Below, one piece after another: positions 7,363-17,400 of a stretch of 45,072 nucleotides of DNA; positions within the stretch are counted from its first letter, which is position 1; every line of letters begins with the position of its first letter. Position numbers and translations under genes: made by a program. The notes beneath the pieces are model-generated. The model ran no database searches. It saw only the letters and a list, made by a program, of their open reading frames with translations, and was not told the DNA's origin. The DNA is from Gp13-AA77 sp036521995. GTDB lineage: Bacteria > Acidobacteriota > Terriglobia > UBA7540. The stretch covers positions 1 to 45,072 of the forward strand of contig DATDGR010000052.1 in assembly GCA_036521995.1 (NCBI GenBank), in the 5' to 3' direction.

Positions 7363-7917
7363 TTGCAGACGGCGACAGCGCCAGAAGTAAGGAGCGTGGA
7401 GGCAGCGATTCCCATCCCTGCCGGCGAGCCGAATGAATTGGAACGCCTTTTCGAGGCCCACTATGGCCTCGTGTTCCACACAGCTTATCGCATCACCGGG
7501 AACGCCAGCGACGCGGAGGATGTGCTCCAGACCGTCTTTCTGCGCTTGACGACGCGCGAGCCTTCAGCCCCGCCGCTCGAAAACTGCCAAAGCTATCTGC
7601 GCCGGGCCGCCGTCAATGCGGCCCTGGACGTTGTCCGAGCTCGTCACGCCGGCGACAGTGAGCTCGATGAGTCCCTACCCGGCCGAGACCAGCCTGAGGC
7701 TGATCGGCGGGAGCTTCAGGACTGTCTGCGGCGCTCCCTCGCGCGCCTGGGCCCGAAAGAGGCCGAGGTCTTCGCGTTGCGTTTCCTGGAGGGCCACAGC
7801 AACCCTGAGATCGCGCGGATGCTGGGCGTATCGCAAGTGTGGGTGGCCGTGACCGTGCACCGAACGCGCCGCAGGCTACAGAAAGAGATCCGTTCCTATG
7901 TGGGAGGCAGGCTATGA
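7363..7917 (+). CDS. ECF-type RNA polymerase sigma factor
   Basis: 184 residues starting at TTG 7363, chosen because AGGAGG (7352-7357) precedes it by five bases. Region 2 is LERLFEAHYGLVFHTAYRIT with GNASDAEDVLQTVFLRL (core binding and -10 recognition); region 4 is LGPKEAEVFALRFLEGHSN then PEIARMLGVSQVWVAVTVHR (helix-turn-helix for -35 contact). Only regions 2 and 4 are present, as in extracytoplasmic-function sigmas. The stop overlaps the ATG of the next gene (ATGA), which encodes its predicted membrane anti-sigma factor, so a sigma/anti-sigma pair is near certain. Targets are unknown; the ABC genes downstream are the obvious candidates. Confidence 0.92.
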   Translation: MQTATAPEVRSVEAAIPIPAGEPNELERLFEAHYGLVFHTAYRITGNASDAEDVLQTVFLRLTTREPSAPPLENCQSYLRRAAVNAALDVVRARHAGDSELDESLPGRDQPEADRRELQDCLRRSLARLGPKEAEVFALRFLEGHSNPEIARMLGVSQVWVAVTVHRTRRRLQKEIRSYVGGRL

Positions 7918-10652
7918 AACGCGAAAAGGACCATACTGAAGTCACACTGGGTGAGATCGCCGCCGAAATCCGCGCGGAGCAAGTGGATGAACAGTTGACG
8001 CGGCAGGCCGCGCATCGCGTCTGGGCGCGCGTTTTCGAATCGTCTGCGCGTGCCGCGCTGGCCCCCGATATCGGCCAGACTCATGCCCCGAATGCCCCGA
8101 TGAAGACCCAGATCAGGGCCCAGATTAGGGGATGTTCGGACTTTCAGGCCTTGATTCCGGCCCACCTCACCAAGACCCTGCCTGAGGAGCGGTTGCTGCT
8201 GCTTCAAGATCACGTGTCAGAATGCGTGGCCTGCCGTCACGCCTTGAACGCCGCGCGCTCCGGCGCCCGCCCGGCGCCGGCAACGCCGTTCGTGACACGG
8301 ATCGACTCGGCCGCTCGAAGGCGCTGGAGCTGGACTTACGCCTGGGCCGCGGCGGCCGTGCTTCTGCTGGGAATCGGCATCGGCCTGGTCGGGACGGAAA
8401 GACTCTTTCAAGGCCACGGCACCCAGGCCGTCGTACAAGCCGTGGACGGCGTCCTCTACCAGGTTTCGGACCGGGATAACCTCGCGCTCGCTTCCGGACG
8501 CGCTGTGAGCGCCAGCCAGGAGATCCGCACGGCGAACGCTTCCTCCGCAGTGATCCGCCTGGTGGACGGCTCGTCGGTCGAGATGGGGGAGCGGGCGGAC
8601 CTCTGGCTGTCACGGGGCTGGCGTGGTACGAAGGTTCACCTGGAGCGCGGCAACATCATTGTTCAGGCAGCGAAGCAGGGCAACGGCCGGCTTGACGTGG
8701 CCACCCGCGACTGCCTGATTTCGGTGAAGGGCACCATCTTTGCCGTGGATGAGGGAATGAAGGGCGCGCGGATCTCGGTGATTCAAGGAGTGGTGCAGGT
8801 GACCCAGGATGGACGGGCGAGGCTCCTCCATCCAGGCGAACAGATCTCCACCCGAGCCGCTTTGGCCCAGGTCCCGGTGACTCAGCAGGTGGCCTGGAGC
8901 CGAAACGCCGGCGAATACCTGGCGCTGCTCAGCGAGTTTGGCGCCCTGAACACGCAATTGGAAGCACTCCCGGGCCCGGCAGCGCGTTATGATTCGGCCC
9001 TGCTCAAGAAGGTGCCCGGGGACACCGTCTTCTATGTGGCCATTCCCAATATCGGCTCCACGTTGAGCCAGGCGAACGAGCTCTTCCAGCAGCGCCTCCA
9101 GCAAAGCGAAGTCCTGCAGCGGTGGTGGAGCCAGCGGCAGGCATCCGGGCAGGCGCAGAAGACGCAACAGATGATCGACCGAATCCGCGCCTTCAGCGAT
9201 TACCTGGGTGATGAGGTGGTGCTCGCCATGCCGGCGGGTGGTCAATCTCCGCTGCTCCTGGCGGAGGTCCGACGGCCGGACTTCGCTGCCTTCCTTCAGG
9301 GGCAGCTTAGCCAGATGAAAGGCGAAGGCGGACCGGACGCTGAACTTGTTACCAACCCGGCTTTAGCCGGTGCGGGTTCGAAGGGCCGCATTCTGTTCTT
9401 CTTGAAAAACAACATCCTGACGGTGGCTGCCGACGCCTCGGAGCTCCAGGAGGAGGCGGCACTGATCGACGGCTCCGCATCCTCCGGCTTCACATCGACG
9501 CCGTTCTATGCTGCCATTCAGCAGGCCTATCAAAGTGGCGCCGGTTGGCTGATCTGCGCCAATATGGAACAAATTCTCTCCACATCCGTAGTATCTGTGC
9601 GTGAGGAGAACGGAAAGCGATACGAACTGTTCAAGGACCCGAACGTCGGCTTTGTCGATATGAGGTATCTCATCATGGAGAGCAAGGACGTGAGCGGCCA
9701 GACTCAGAACCGCGCGACTCTCACCTTTGCCCAGGAACGGAGGGGGATAGCCTCATGGCTGGCCGCCCCGAGCCCGATGGGAACTCTGGACTTTGTCTCG
9801 CCGGACGCCAGTTTTGCAGTCTCCTTCGTGGCCAAGGAACCGCGTGACATCGTGCAGGACATTTTCGCGGTGGGCGCGAATAGCGATCCGCAATTCACCC
9901 AGGATCTGGCAGATTTTGAATCGAAAACGGGCGTCAACGTACAGGACGATCTCGCCACCGCGCTCGGTGGCGAGATGACTCTGGCCCTCGATGGCCCCGT
10001 GCTGCCGACTCCGAGTTGGAAAGTGGCGGTTGAAGTGAATGATCCCGCGCGTCTCGAAGCCGCGGTCGAAAAGCTGGTGCCGGCCTTCAATCAGGAGGGC
10101 GGCGGCAAGGCGGGCCAGTTGAGCCTGACTCGGCAGACCACGGACGGCCGGACGTTTTACGACCTGCACTTTTCGCCGGCCGCCAATTCTGCCGGCACAC
10201 CGTCTGTTACAGACATCAACTATGTGTTCGTCGACGGCTACCTACTGGCGGCGTCAAATCGGGCTCTGCTGCTGAGCTCCATTCAGAACCGCGAGACGGG
10301 TTACTCCCTGGCGCGATCTTCAGACTTCACCAGCCGGCTGCCGCGCGACGGCTACGCCAACTTCTCCGGCCTGGTCTACCAGAACCTCTGGGCGGCGGTG
10401 GCTCCTATTGCGGATCAGTTAAGGTCGAGCGCTGCGCTCACGCCGGCCGAGAGGCAGGCTATCGAGGAGCTGAGCCAGAATAACGCTCCCAGCCTGGTGT
10501 GTGCCTATGGAGAGCCCGACCAGATCGTGGTAGCCAATACCGGGAACCTTTTGGGCATGGGCCTCGAGTCTCTGCTGGGTATGGGCGGAGCCCGGCCGTT
10601 CGATGTGCTGCAGATCATCGAGAACGCCGCCCGGCAGGCTCCGAAGGGGTAA
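7914..10652 (+). CDS. Anti-sigma zinc-finger / FecR / DUF3352-like fusion protein
   Basis: 912 residues from the ATG that overlaps the sigma stop; GGGAGG lies just upstream. Residues 1-115 are cytoplasmic with a zinc anti-sigma motif: C74 and H100-x3-C104-x2-C107. One membrane helix spans about 140-160 (AWAAAAVLLLGIGIGLVG). Residues about 175-320 form a FecR-like periplasmic domain (VDGSSVEMGERADLWL, VKGTIFAVDEG, LLHPGEQIST). The remaining ~570 residues (LLKKVPGDTVFYVAIPN onward, with repeated PDASFAVSFVAKEP-like and DGYLLAASNRALL segments) resemble DUF3352-type periplasmic domains; I am less sure of that name. The architecture suggests one protein that binds the sigma inside and senses something outside. 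Confidence 0.85.
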   Translation: MKREKDHTEVTLGEIAAEIRAEQVDEQLTRQAAHRVWARVFESSARAALAPDIGQTHAPNAPMKTQIRAQIRGCSDFQALIPAHLTKTLPEERLLLLQDHVSECVACRHALNAARSGARPAPATPFVTRIDSAARRRWSWTYAWAAAAVLLLGIGIGLVGTERLFQGHGTQAVVQAVDGVLYQVSDRDNLALASGRAVSASQEIRTANASSAVIRLVDGSSVEMGERADLWLSRGWRGTKVHLERGNIIVQAAKQGNGRLDVATRDCLISVKGTIFAVDEGMKGARISVIQGVVQVTQDGRARLLHPGEQISTRAALAQVPVTQQVAWSRNAGEYLALLSEFGALNTQLEALPGPAARYDSALLKKVPGDTVFYVAIPNIGSTLSQANELFQQRLQQSEVLQRWWSQRQASGQAQKTQQMIDRIRAFSDYLGDEVVLAMPAGGQSPLLLAEVRRPDFAAFLQGQLSQMKGEGGPDAELVTNPALAGAGSKGRILFFLKNNILTVAADASELQEEAALIDGSASSGFTSTPFYAAIQQAYQSGAGWLICANMEQILSTSVVSVREENGKRYELFKDPNVGFVDMRYLIMESKDVSGQTQNRATLTFAQERRGIASWLAAPSPMGTLDFVSPDASFAVSFVAKEPRDIVQDIFAVGANSDPQFTQDLADFESKTGVNVQDDLATALGGEMTLALDGPVLPTPSWKVAVEVNDPARLEAAVEKLVPAFNQEGGGKAGQLSLTRQTTDGRTFYDLHFSPAANSAGTPSVTDINYVFVDGYLLAASNRALLLSSIQNRETGYSLARSSDFTSRLPRDGYANFSGLVYQNLWAAVAPIADQLRSSAALTPAERQAIEELSQNNAPSLVCAYGEPDQIVVANTGNLLGMGLESLLGMGGARPFDVLQIIENAARQAPKG

Positions 10653-10728
10653 TCGAAACAAGCCACGATGTGCTTTAGAATCACTAGATCCTTGAATTAA
10701 GGCCGCCGGTCGATAAATTGGCAGAGGC

Positions 10729-11658
10729 ATGGCGCCTGTCATCGAACTCGAAGGCTTGACTGTCCGCTTCGGACCACGGGAGATCCTGAAAGACTTGAGT
10801 GGTTCCATGTCCGGCCGGACGATCGGCCTTCTGGGCCCGAACGGCGCCGGCAAGTCAACCCTCATCAACACGCTGCTTGGATTCTACCGGCCCTCGGCGG
10901 GCACGGCCCGCGTCCTCGGTCATGACATCCGCATGGAAACCAAGCAGATTCGCAGCCTCATCGGCTACATGCCGGAGTCTGACTGCTTCATCGCCCACAT
11001 GACGGCTGTGAGCTTCGTCCGCCTGATGGCGGAGCTTTCGGGACTTCCCTCGGAGGCTGCCTTGGAGCGTGCCCACGAGTCGCTTTTCTACGTGGGTCTG
11101 GGTGAAGCACGCTACCGGAAGCTCGGCACCTATTCGCTCGGCATGAAGCAACTCGCCAAGCTGGCCCAGGCGATCGTGCACGGCCCGAGGCTCCTGATCC
11201 TCGACGAGCCCACCAACGGACTCGATCCGCCGGCGCGACAGCGCATGATCCGGCTGGTGCGCGAAATGCGCGACAGTGGCGGACTGCAAATTCTGCTCTG
11301 CTCGCACCTGCTGCGCGACGTCGAGGAGACTTGTGAAGAGGTGCTGATCCTGAAGGACGGCCGCAAAGTCCACTATTCCAACCTCGAAGAAGAGCGGCGG
11401 GCTAACCAGCGCTTTGTGGAGCTCGAAACCCTTGGCGACGGAGGCGATTTTGCCGAGGCCGTGGGCAGTCTTGGCTGCGAGTGCGCCCTGAGCTCCACGA
11501 ATCGGATCAAGATGGTGGTGCCGGAAAGTTTCGCCATCCGGGACCTCTACCGGGTGGCGGCCGAACGGAATGTGCAGATCCGCCGCCTGAATTTCCGGCG
11601 TGACAGCCTGGAAGATATTTTCCTGAAAGCCATGGAGAGCAGCAATGGCCGTCCATAA
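10729..11658 (+). CDS. ABC-2 type transporter ATP-binding protein (first)
   Basis: 309 residues. Walker A GPNGAGKST (36-44), a GYMPE in place of the usual Q-loop Gln, signature YSLGMKQ (135-141) and Walker B LLILDEP (155-161) followed by TNGLDP. This is the DrrA/CcmA-like branch that powers export or membrane processing through ABC-2 permeases. The gene follows the anti-sigma fusion by 76 bases, overlaps the next permease by 14 bases, and is likely cotranscribed with both. The last ~80 residues form a C-terminal extension beyond the nucleotide-binding domain. Substrate unknown. Confidence 0.92.
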   Translation: MAPVIELEGLTVRFGPREILKDLSGSMSGRTIGLLGPNGAGKSTLINTLLGFYRPSAGTARVLGHDIRMETKQIRSLIGYMPESDCFIAHMTAVSFVRLMAELSGLPSEAALERAHESLFYVGLGEARYRKLGTYSLGMKQLAKLAQAIVHGPRLLILDEPTNGLDPPARQRMIRLVREMRDSGGLQILLCSHLLRDVEETCEEVLILKDGRKVHYSNLEEERRANQRFVELETLGDGGDFAEAVGSLGCECALSSTNRIKMVVPESFAIRDLYRVAAERNVQIRRLNFRRDSLEDIFLKAMESSNGRP

Positions 11659-12505
11659 GCGCAGCTATCGCGGTTATTCCGGCCCGCTCACGCCGCCGTG
11701 GTCGCGCTTCTCGATCGTCACCCGCTACGCCTTCAAGAACGCCTTCCAGTCCAAGCTGATCACCGCCTTCTTTGTTTGCTGCTTCTTCTACCCGCTCGGA
11801 TGCGCGGTGGCGCTCTATCTGAACAAACACGTCGACGTTCTGGTGACGGCGCTGAACATTCACGCGTTGTTTGATGTCGATGGCAAGTTTTTCTTTCATT
11901 TTCTCAACGCCCAGGGCGCGATGGCATTCGTCCTCACGGCGCTGGTGGGTCCGGGATTGATCTCTTCGGACCTGGCGAACAACGCCTTGCCGCTCTTTTT
12001 GTGCCGGCCCTTCTCGCGCGCTGACTACGTCCTGGGCAAGATGGCGGTCCTGGTCACGCTGCTGTCAGCGATCACCTGGGCTCCCGGTCTGATTCTTTTC
12101 CTGATTCAGTCGAGCCTTGCCGGCGCGGCATGGATGGGAGCGAACCTATGGATGGCGGGCAGTATTCTTTTGGGTTCAACGATCCAGATCGCGATCCTTT
12201 GCCTGTTGGCTTTGGCCCTTTCGGCCTGGATCAAGCGGAAGCTCGCGGCGGGCGCGGCCTTGCTGGGAGTCTTCTTCTTCGGCGCCGGCCTGGGCCAGGC
12301 GGTCAACGCCGTGCTGGAAACCAGAAACGGGTCCTTGATGAATATCGGTGAATTGCTCGGTAGCGTGGAGATCCACTTGTTCCGTGTATACGCGCAGTCT
12401 CCCGTTCCCCCTGACCTGGCCTGGCTGGCCCTCGGCGCCCTTTGCGTCTTCTGCCTGCTGCTTCTGGAGCGCAAAGTGCGGGCTTACGAAGTGGTGAAAG
12501 GATGA
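11645..12505 (+). CDS. ABC-2 type transporter permease (first)
   Basis: 286 residues, six or so membrane helices, starting inside the end of the ATPase gene. The N-terminal FSIVTRYAFKNAFQSKLITA segment followed by helices and the PLFLCRPFSRADYVLGKMAVL loop is typical of ABC-2 permeases, where the short loop after the second helix couples to the ATPase. Pairs with the ATP-binding protein at 10729. Its stop overlaps the next ATG (ATGA). Confidence 0.85.
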   Translation: MAVHKRSYRGYSGPLTPPWSRFSIVTRYAFKNAFQSKLITAFFVCCFFYPLGCAVALYLNKHVDVLVTALNIHALFDVDGKFFFHFLNAQGAMAFVLTALVGPGLISSDLANNALPLFLCRPFSRADYVLGKMAVLVTLLSAITWAPGLILFLIQSSLAGAAWMGANLWMAGSILLGSTIQIAILCLLALALSAWIKRKLAAGAALLGVFFFGAGLGQAVNAVLETRNGSLMNIGELLGSVEIHLFRVYAQSPVPPDLAWLALGALCVFCLLLLERKVRAYEVVKG

Positions 12506-13491
12506 ACGAGACGAGCGTCAACACAGGAGCAGACCACCGGTCCGGCGGCAGCTCTGACCGGCAGATCGTCTTTGAGGACGTCTCGAAGTTTTACGGGGAT
12601 GTGCTGGGAGTGAATCGCGTCAACCTGTCGATTCCACCGGGCATCACGAGTCTCGTCGGCCCCAACGGCTCTGGTAAGACCACGCTGATGAATCTGATGA
12701 CAGGCCTGGTCCGCCCCACTCGCGGCCGCATCAGCGTGCTGGGCATGGCGCCGGACGAGCCCGAGCGGCTCTTCCACGAGGTCGGCTACTGCACGCAGTT
12801 CGACTCGTTCCCGAGGGGGCTCACCGGCTACCAGTTCGTCTATTCCTACCTGCGCCTGTTCGGCTATCGGCATGCGCGCGCCGCCGATCTGGCGACGCAG
12901 GCCATTGAGCGGGTGAGTCTGGCTGACGCCGCCAACCGCAAGATCGCGGGTTACAGCAAGGGCATGCGTCAGCGCATCAAATTGGCCCAGGCGCTCTGCC
13001 ACAACCCGTCGGTCCTGGTGCTGGACGAGCCCCTGAACGGCCTGGACCCTCTGATCCGCGCCGAAACCATCGCCCTCTTTCGTACCCTGGCCCAGGCAGG
13101 CCTGCACCTGATCATCTCCAGCCACGTCCTGCACGAAGTCGATGTGATCTCTGACCAAGTGGTGCTGCTCAGCAACGGTTACGTGGTGGCGGAAGGCCCG
13201 ATCCACAGTGTCCGCGATGAGATCGAGGAGCACCCCATGCAGATTCTGATCCGCTGCAACAAACCGGACGAACTGGCCTCGCGGGTGTTCCAGCAGAACT
13301 GCGTGGTGGAAGCGCGGCTGCACGCCGACGGCAGGGGTGTGCTGGTGAAAGCACGAGACGCCGACCGCTTCTACCTCATGCTGAATCACATCGCGCAGAA
13401 CGGGATCAGCATCGAGTCGGTGGCGCCGGCGGACGACGACGTTCTTTCCGTTTACGAGTACCTGGTGGGTACGGAGGAGTCGACGAAATGA
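12502..13491 (+). CDS. ABC-2 type transporter ATP-binding protein (second)
   Basis: 329 residues from ATG 12502, chosen because it overlaps the permease stop as ATGA and follows GAAAGG. Walker A GPNGSGKTT (53-61), signature YSKGMRQR, Walker B VLVLDEP followed by LNGLDP, and an H-loop in LIISSHVLHE. About 20 extra polar residues precede the domain. The C-terminal ~90 residues (MQILIRCNKPDELASRVF onward) resemble the DUF4162-like tail of this branch. Second ATPase of a four-gene cassette, implying either two separate transporters or one with heterodimeric ATPases and permeases. Confidence 0.92.
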   Translation: MNETSVNTGADHRSGGSSDRQIVFEDVSKFYGDVLGVNRVNLSIPPGITSLVGPNGSGKTTLMNLMTGLVRPTRGRISVLGMAPDEPERLFHEVGYCTQFDSFPRGLTGYQFVYSYLRLFGYRHARAADLATQAIERVSLADAANRKIAGYSKGMRQRIKLAQALCHNPSVLVLDEPLNGLDPLIRAETIALFRTLAQAGLHLIISSHVLHEVDVISDQVVLLSNGYVVAEGPIHSVRDEIEEHPMQILIRCNKPDELASRVFQQNCVVEARLHADGRGVLVKARDADRFYLMLNHIAQNGISIESVAPADDDVLSVYEYLVGTEESTK

Positions 13492-14345
13492 GCCAACGGC
13501 CTTGGGGCCTCTGGCGATCGCAGGTGCGGGCCGTCATGCGGCTCGAGATGAAGAAGATCCTCCTGTCCCGGCGTGGGCTCTGGGTCTACCTTCTGGCCTT
13601 GGCCCCGGTTCTGATCTACGCCGCGCACTCTTTCGACCAATTGAGGAAAGGAGAGCCCTGCGATATCGGACAGGACACGCACATTTTTGCGGGCGTCTTT
13701 CAGCTCTTTTTCCTGCGGCTCTCGATCTTCTTCGGCTGCGTAGGCATCTTCCTAAACCTGTTCCGGGGCGAGATGCTGGAGAAGAGCCTGCATTACTATT
13801 TTCTCGCGCCCGTCCGACGCGAAATTCTGGTGGCCGGCAAGTTCCTGTCGGGGCTGCTCGCGGCCATGTTCATTTTCGGAACCAGTATCGTCCTGCAGTT
13901 CTTCGCCCTCTATTGCCATTTTGATGCGAGCACGCGTCAGGAATACTTCGTCCATGGACATGGCCTCGGGCACCTGGCGGCCTACGTCGGAGTCACCCTG
14001 CTGGCTTGCGCCGGCTACGGGAGCGTCTTCCTGGCGGCTGGAGTGCTGTTCCGCAATCCGCTGATCCCCACCCTGGTGGTGCTGACCTTGGAGGCGATCA
14101 GCGGCTTCCTGCCCCAAACGCTGCAGCACCTCAGCGTGATCTTCTACCTGAAGTCGCTCTGCCCGGTCGCCGTGCCGGCCGAGATCTTCATGGGCAAGGG
14201 AAATCCACTGGCGCTTCTAGCCGTGAATCCCACTCCGGCTTCGGCCGCGACCGCCATCCTTGGGCTGCTGGTCCTGTCGTTCGCTGTCCTCGTGTTCTCC
14301 AGTGTGCGAGTCCGCCGCCTGGAAATCGACTACGGCACCGAATAG
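13488..14345 (+). CDS. ABC-2 type transporter permease (second)
   Basis: 285 residues, about six membrane helices, ATG overlapping the upstream stop. The N-terminal MRLEMKKILLSRRGLWVYLL is the usual amphipathic lead into helix 1, and LFRGEMLEKSLHYYFLAP then VRREILVAGKF is the coupling loop of ABC-2 permeases. The first periplasmic loop is short and holds one cysteine (KGEPCDIGQDTHIF). Pairs with the ATPase at 12502. Last gene of the ECF/ABC cluster; a strong hairpin follows 28 bases later. Confidence 0.85.
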   Translation: MSQRPWGLWRSQVRAVMRLEMKKILLSRRGLWVYLLALAPVLIYAAHSFDQLRKGEPCDIGQDTHIFAGVFQLFFLRLSIFFGCVGIFLNLFRGEMLEKSLHYYFLAPVRREILVAGKFLSGLLAAMFIFGTSIVLQFFALYCHFDASTRQEYFVHGHGLGHLAAYVGVTLLACAGYGSVFLAAGVLFRNPLIPTLVVLTLEAISGFLPQTLQHLSVIFYLKSLCPVAVPAEIFMGKGNPLALLAVNPTPASAATAILGLLVLSFAVLVFSSVRVRRLEIDYGTE

Positions 14346-14373
14346 GACGCCTGCCCTCATCACCCAAAACAAA

Positions 14374-14401
14374 AGAGGGGACAATCGAAGTTGTCCCCTC
14401 T
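14374..14401. terminator. Bidirectional hairpin terminator
   Basis: AGAGGGGACAA (14374-14384) pairs perfectly with TTGTCCCCTCT (14391-14401) around a six-base loop. On the minus strand the stem is followed by TTTGTTTTGGG, a better U-rich tail than on the plus strand. It lies between the stop codons of the convergent permease (14345) and TonB receptor (14432) and could end both messages. Confidence 0.8.
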
Positions 14402-14431
14402 CAGGATTCTTGCCAAAACTACTTCCCCAGC

Positions 14432-17400
14432 CTAGAAGAACAGCTTCATCCCGAACTGGATCTGGCGCGGGTCGAAGGCCTGAGTGGAGAGTCCGAAGGT
14501 CCCGGAACTCAAGTTCGCATTCGGCGGATAGAGGTTGGTACGGTTGAACAGGTTGAAGAACTCCGCCCGGAACTGCAGATAGCGAGCGTCGTTGTGGCCG
14601 AGAGGAATCTTCTTGAACAGCGAGAAGTCCGTATCGCCGAAGCCAGGGCCGCGGAAGGTGTTCCGCCCCAGATTGCCGTCAGTCCCCGGGGTTGGTACTG
14701 GGAACACACCGATGCACCCCGTGGTAGCGGCGGTGGCGCAGGTCGCGCTCGTGTTGGACGTACCCAGCATTTGCATGACGCTGAGCCCATTTCCTGCCGA
14801 TCCCGCCTCGAAGTCGAACGGACTCAAGGAAGTGTGATTGCCGAAGCTGGGCGTATCGGGACGCTGCCCACGGATTCCCGTGCCGTTGAAGTCCTGGGTA
14901 CCGGCTCCGACTGTGAAGGGAAATCCACTTTGCAGGCTGAAGATGAGGTTCGTCGTCCAGCCGCCGAGCAGTTTTCCGGTGAAGCCCTGCTGGCTCTGGT
15001 ACCACGGCAACTGCCATTCGATCGTGCCCACCAAGCGATTCCGGATGTCAAAAAGCGAATCGCCGCGCTCGAGATACAACGCGTTCGGGTCCGTGGAGTA
15101 GCCGGCCTCGCCCACCGCATTGGCGTCGGTGGCGCTGCCGCCGCTCGTCAGGGCATGCCAGGTGGAACGTAGATCGATGGAATGCGCCCAGGTGTAATTT
15201 GAGGTAAAGGCCAGGCCGTGGGTGTACTTCTTGTTGAGGGACACCTGCAAGGCCTCGTAACTGGAGTTTACGCTGGTCTCCCAGGTCCGCATGATGCCAA
15301 AGCAGGGGTTCAGCAAGGGCGTGTTGGGAACCATTTGGCCCGTACACGGATCGAGCTGACCCACGTTATTCTGTGCGCCGCCCACCACGCGGTTGGGATC
15401 CTCGGCCCAGAAAAGGTGCCGCCCCAGCGTCATCACGCCGTTCACTTCGAGGACCGTGGAAGGCGTGAGTGCGCGTTGCACGCCCAGGAAGAACTGCTCA
15501 ACGTAGGGCAGCTTGTAGTTGGGGCTTACGATTCCCGTCAGGTGTGCCAGGTCGGGGTTGGAAGGCAGCCAGCCCTGGATGTTGCCCTGGAATCCCAGGC
15601 CTCCCGGTCCCGCTCCCACGTTGTTCGGCGCTCCGCTGTAAGTAGGCGCCACGGACGTGTTCGGCGAACCGTCGAGGTTCGTCGGTCCGTAGGTGGGAAG
15701 CCCGTTGAGTCCGCAGATGGGGCAAGCCTCGTTGAACGAATAGAAGGGGAGATTCCAGCGCGAGTTAGAGAGCGCGTTGTAGAACGTGCCTTCGAAGGAT
15801 AGGGCCGCGCCGCCCCGCACGGACATCTTGCCGTCGCCTTTCGGGTCCCAGGCGAAGCCGAAGCGCGGCGCGAAGTCCCCGTAGCGCGATGGGAACAGGG
15901 ACTGGGCGGTGGTGAAGCCGCCGTTGGGCGTGTTTGTATCTCCAAAAGGCAAGAGGCACGTCGAGCTCTGAATAAACGACTCGCAGTTAATACTGGCCAG
16001 CTTCGAGTTCTGGTCGTTTCCGGGACCCAAAACCAGTTGCGTGGCCTGGTTGTATTTCTCGGTGTGCGGGCTGAAGAAGTCCCAGCGCAGTCCCAGATTC
16101 AAGGTGAGCTTCCTGGTCACCTTCCAGTCGTCCTGGCCGAAGAAGCCCAGCTCGTAGTTGCGCCAGGCGCGGATGTTGGTGTTAAGTTGGGCGGGAGTGC
16201 CCGTCGTCAGCCCGGGGTTCACGCCGGCGGCCTCGATGTAAGGCAGGTCGTCGGCAAAGTAGATAGGGTCGAAAACTGCGTAGTCCGGCCGGCCCACATT
16301 GAACTGGCTGTTTTCGTAGTTACGCTTGTATTCGGCGCCCACCTTAATCGAGTGCTTGCCCTTCGAGATCTGGACCATGTCCCTGTAGTTGTAAACATTC
16401 TCGTTAAAGAACTGGGGGTAGCCGTTGTAAGCGCCGAAACTCGGTTCGCCGGTATCGAAGTCGATTTCGGGAACGCCGAACTGAGCGGGATTGGGGATGT
16501 CACTCAACTGGTTACGAACATACCCGAAATCGAATTCGTTCACGATCGTGGGCGAGAAGGTGTGGACAAAACCGAAGGCCACGCTCGGAAATGAATTTGT
16601 GGAGGGGGCCACAAACCCTCTGGGCCCGGCGAGGCTGGTGGGGTTCACATTGGGGTTCTTCTGCTGCAGGTAGTAAACGCGCGTGAAGATGCGGTTTTTC
16701 TCGCCCTGGTAGTCCCCCCGCACGGTGAACTGGTCGCCATTGTAGAAAACGCCCGTGGCTTGCGTGGGAACCGACGTGTTTACGAAGCCGTCCATAGGCG
16801 CCGAACGGCTCAGGGCGCCTGGTTGCACCCCTGGTGCCACGAACCCAGAGCCGGGGCAGGCAGATGCTATGTTATGCGCGATCTGCGCATTTTCGGCCGC
16901 GGTCACACCGAGGAGCGCCGCTGACCGGTTGGCCACCGTCTGCGGGTTACCCCAGGTTAGATTGGGCAGGCTGGCGACTCCGGCGTTCATGCCCACACCC
17001 AGGTAACTGCTCATAAAGCAAGGATCCGTGTAGCCCTCGTAGGCGCTCGTCAGCATGGCCGTGGTGCCCGCGACGTAGGGTGTATTCAGGGCTTGAGCCA
17101 TGTCGGGGCCGGCGGTGACGTTGGCCGTCACCTGCTGGTCCACCGTCGTGATCCCTGACGTGGGATTCGGACTTTGGAAACTCTTGTAAAGCAGAGCCGC
17201 CACCGAGTTCGGATCGGCTTCCTCCACGCCGGTACGGAATTGCGGGCTCTCGATGAAATTGAGGGTGGAAACCGCCGTCCGGAAGCGTTCGCCTTCGTAG
17301 CCGCCGAAGAAGAACAGCTTGTCTTTCTTGATAGGCCCGCCGATGGTGGCGCCGAACTGGTTCATGTGCCATGGGGCCGGACTGGGCCCGTCAAAGAAAT

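Noticed and set aside
14006..15172. 388-residue plus-strand open frame across the permease end and TonB receptor
   Set aside because: Spans a strong terminator hairpin and two real genes on other frames or strands; composition is that of a shadow.
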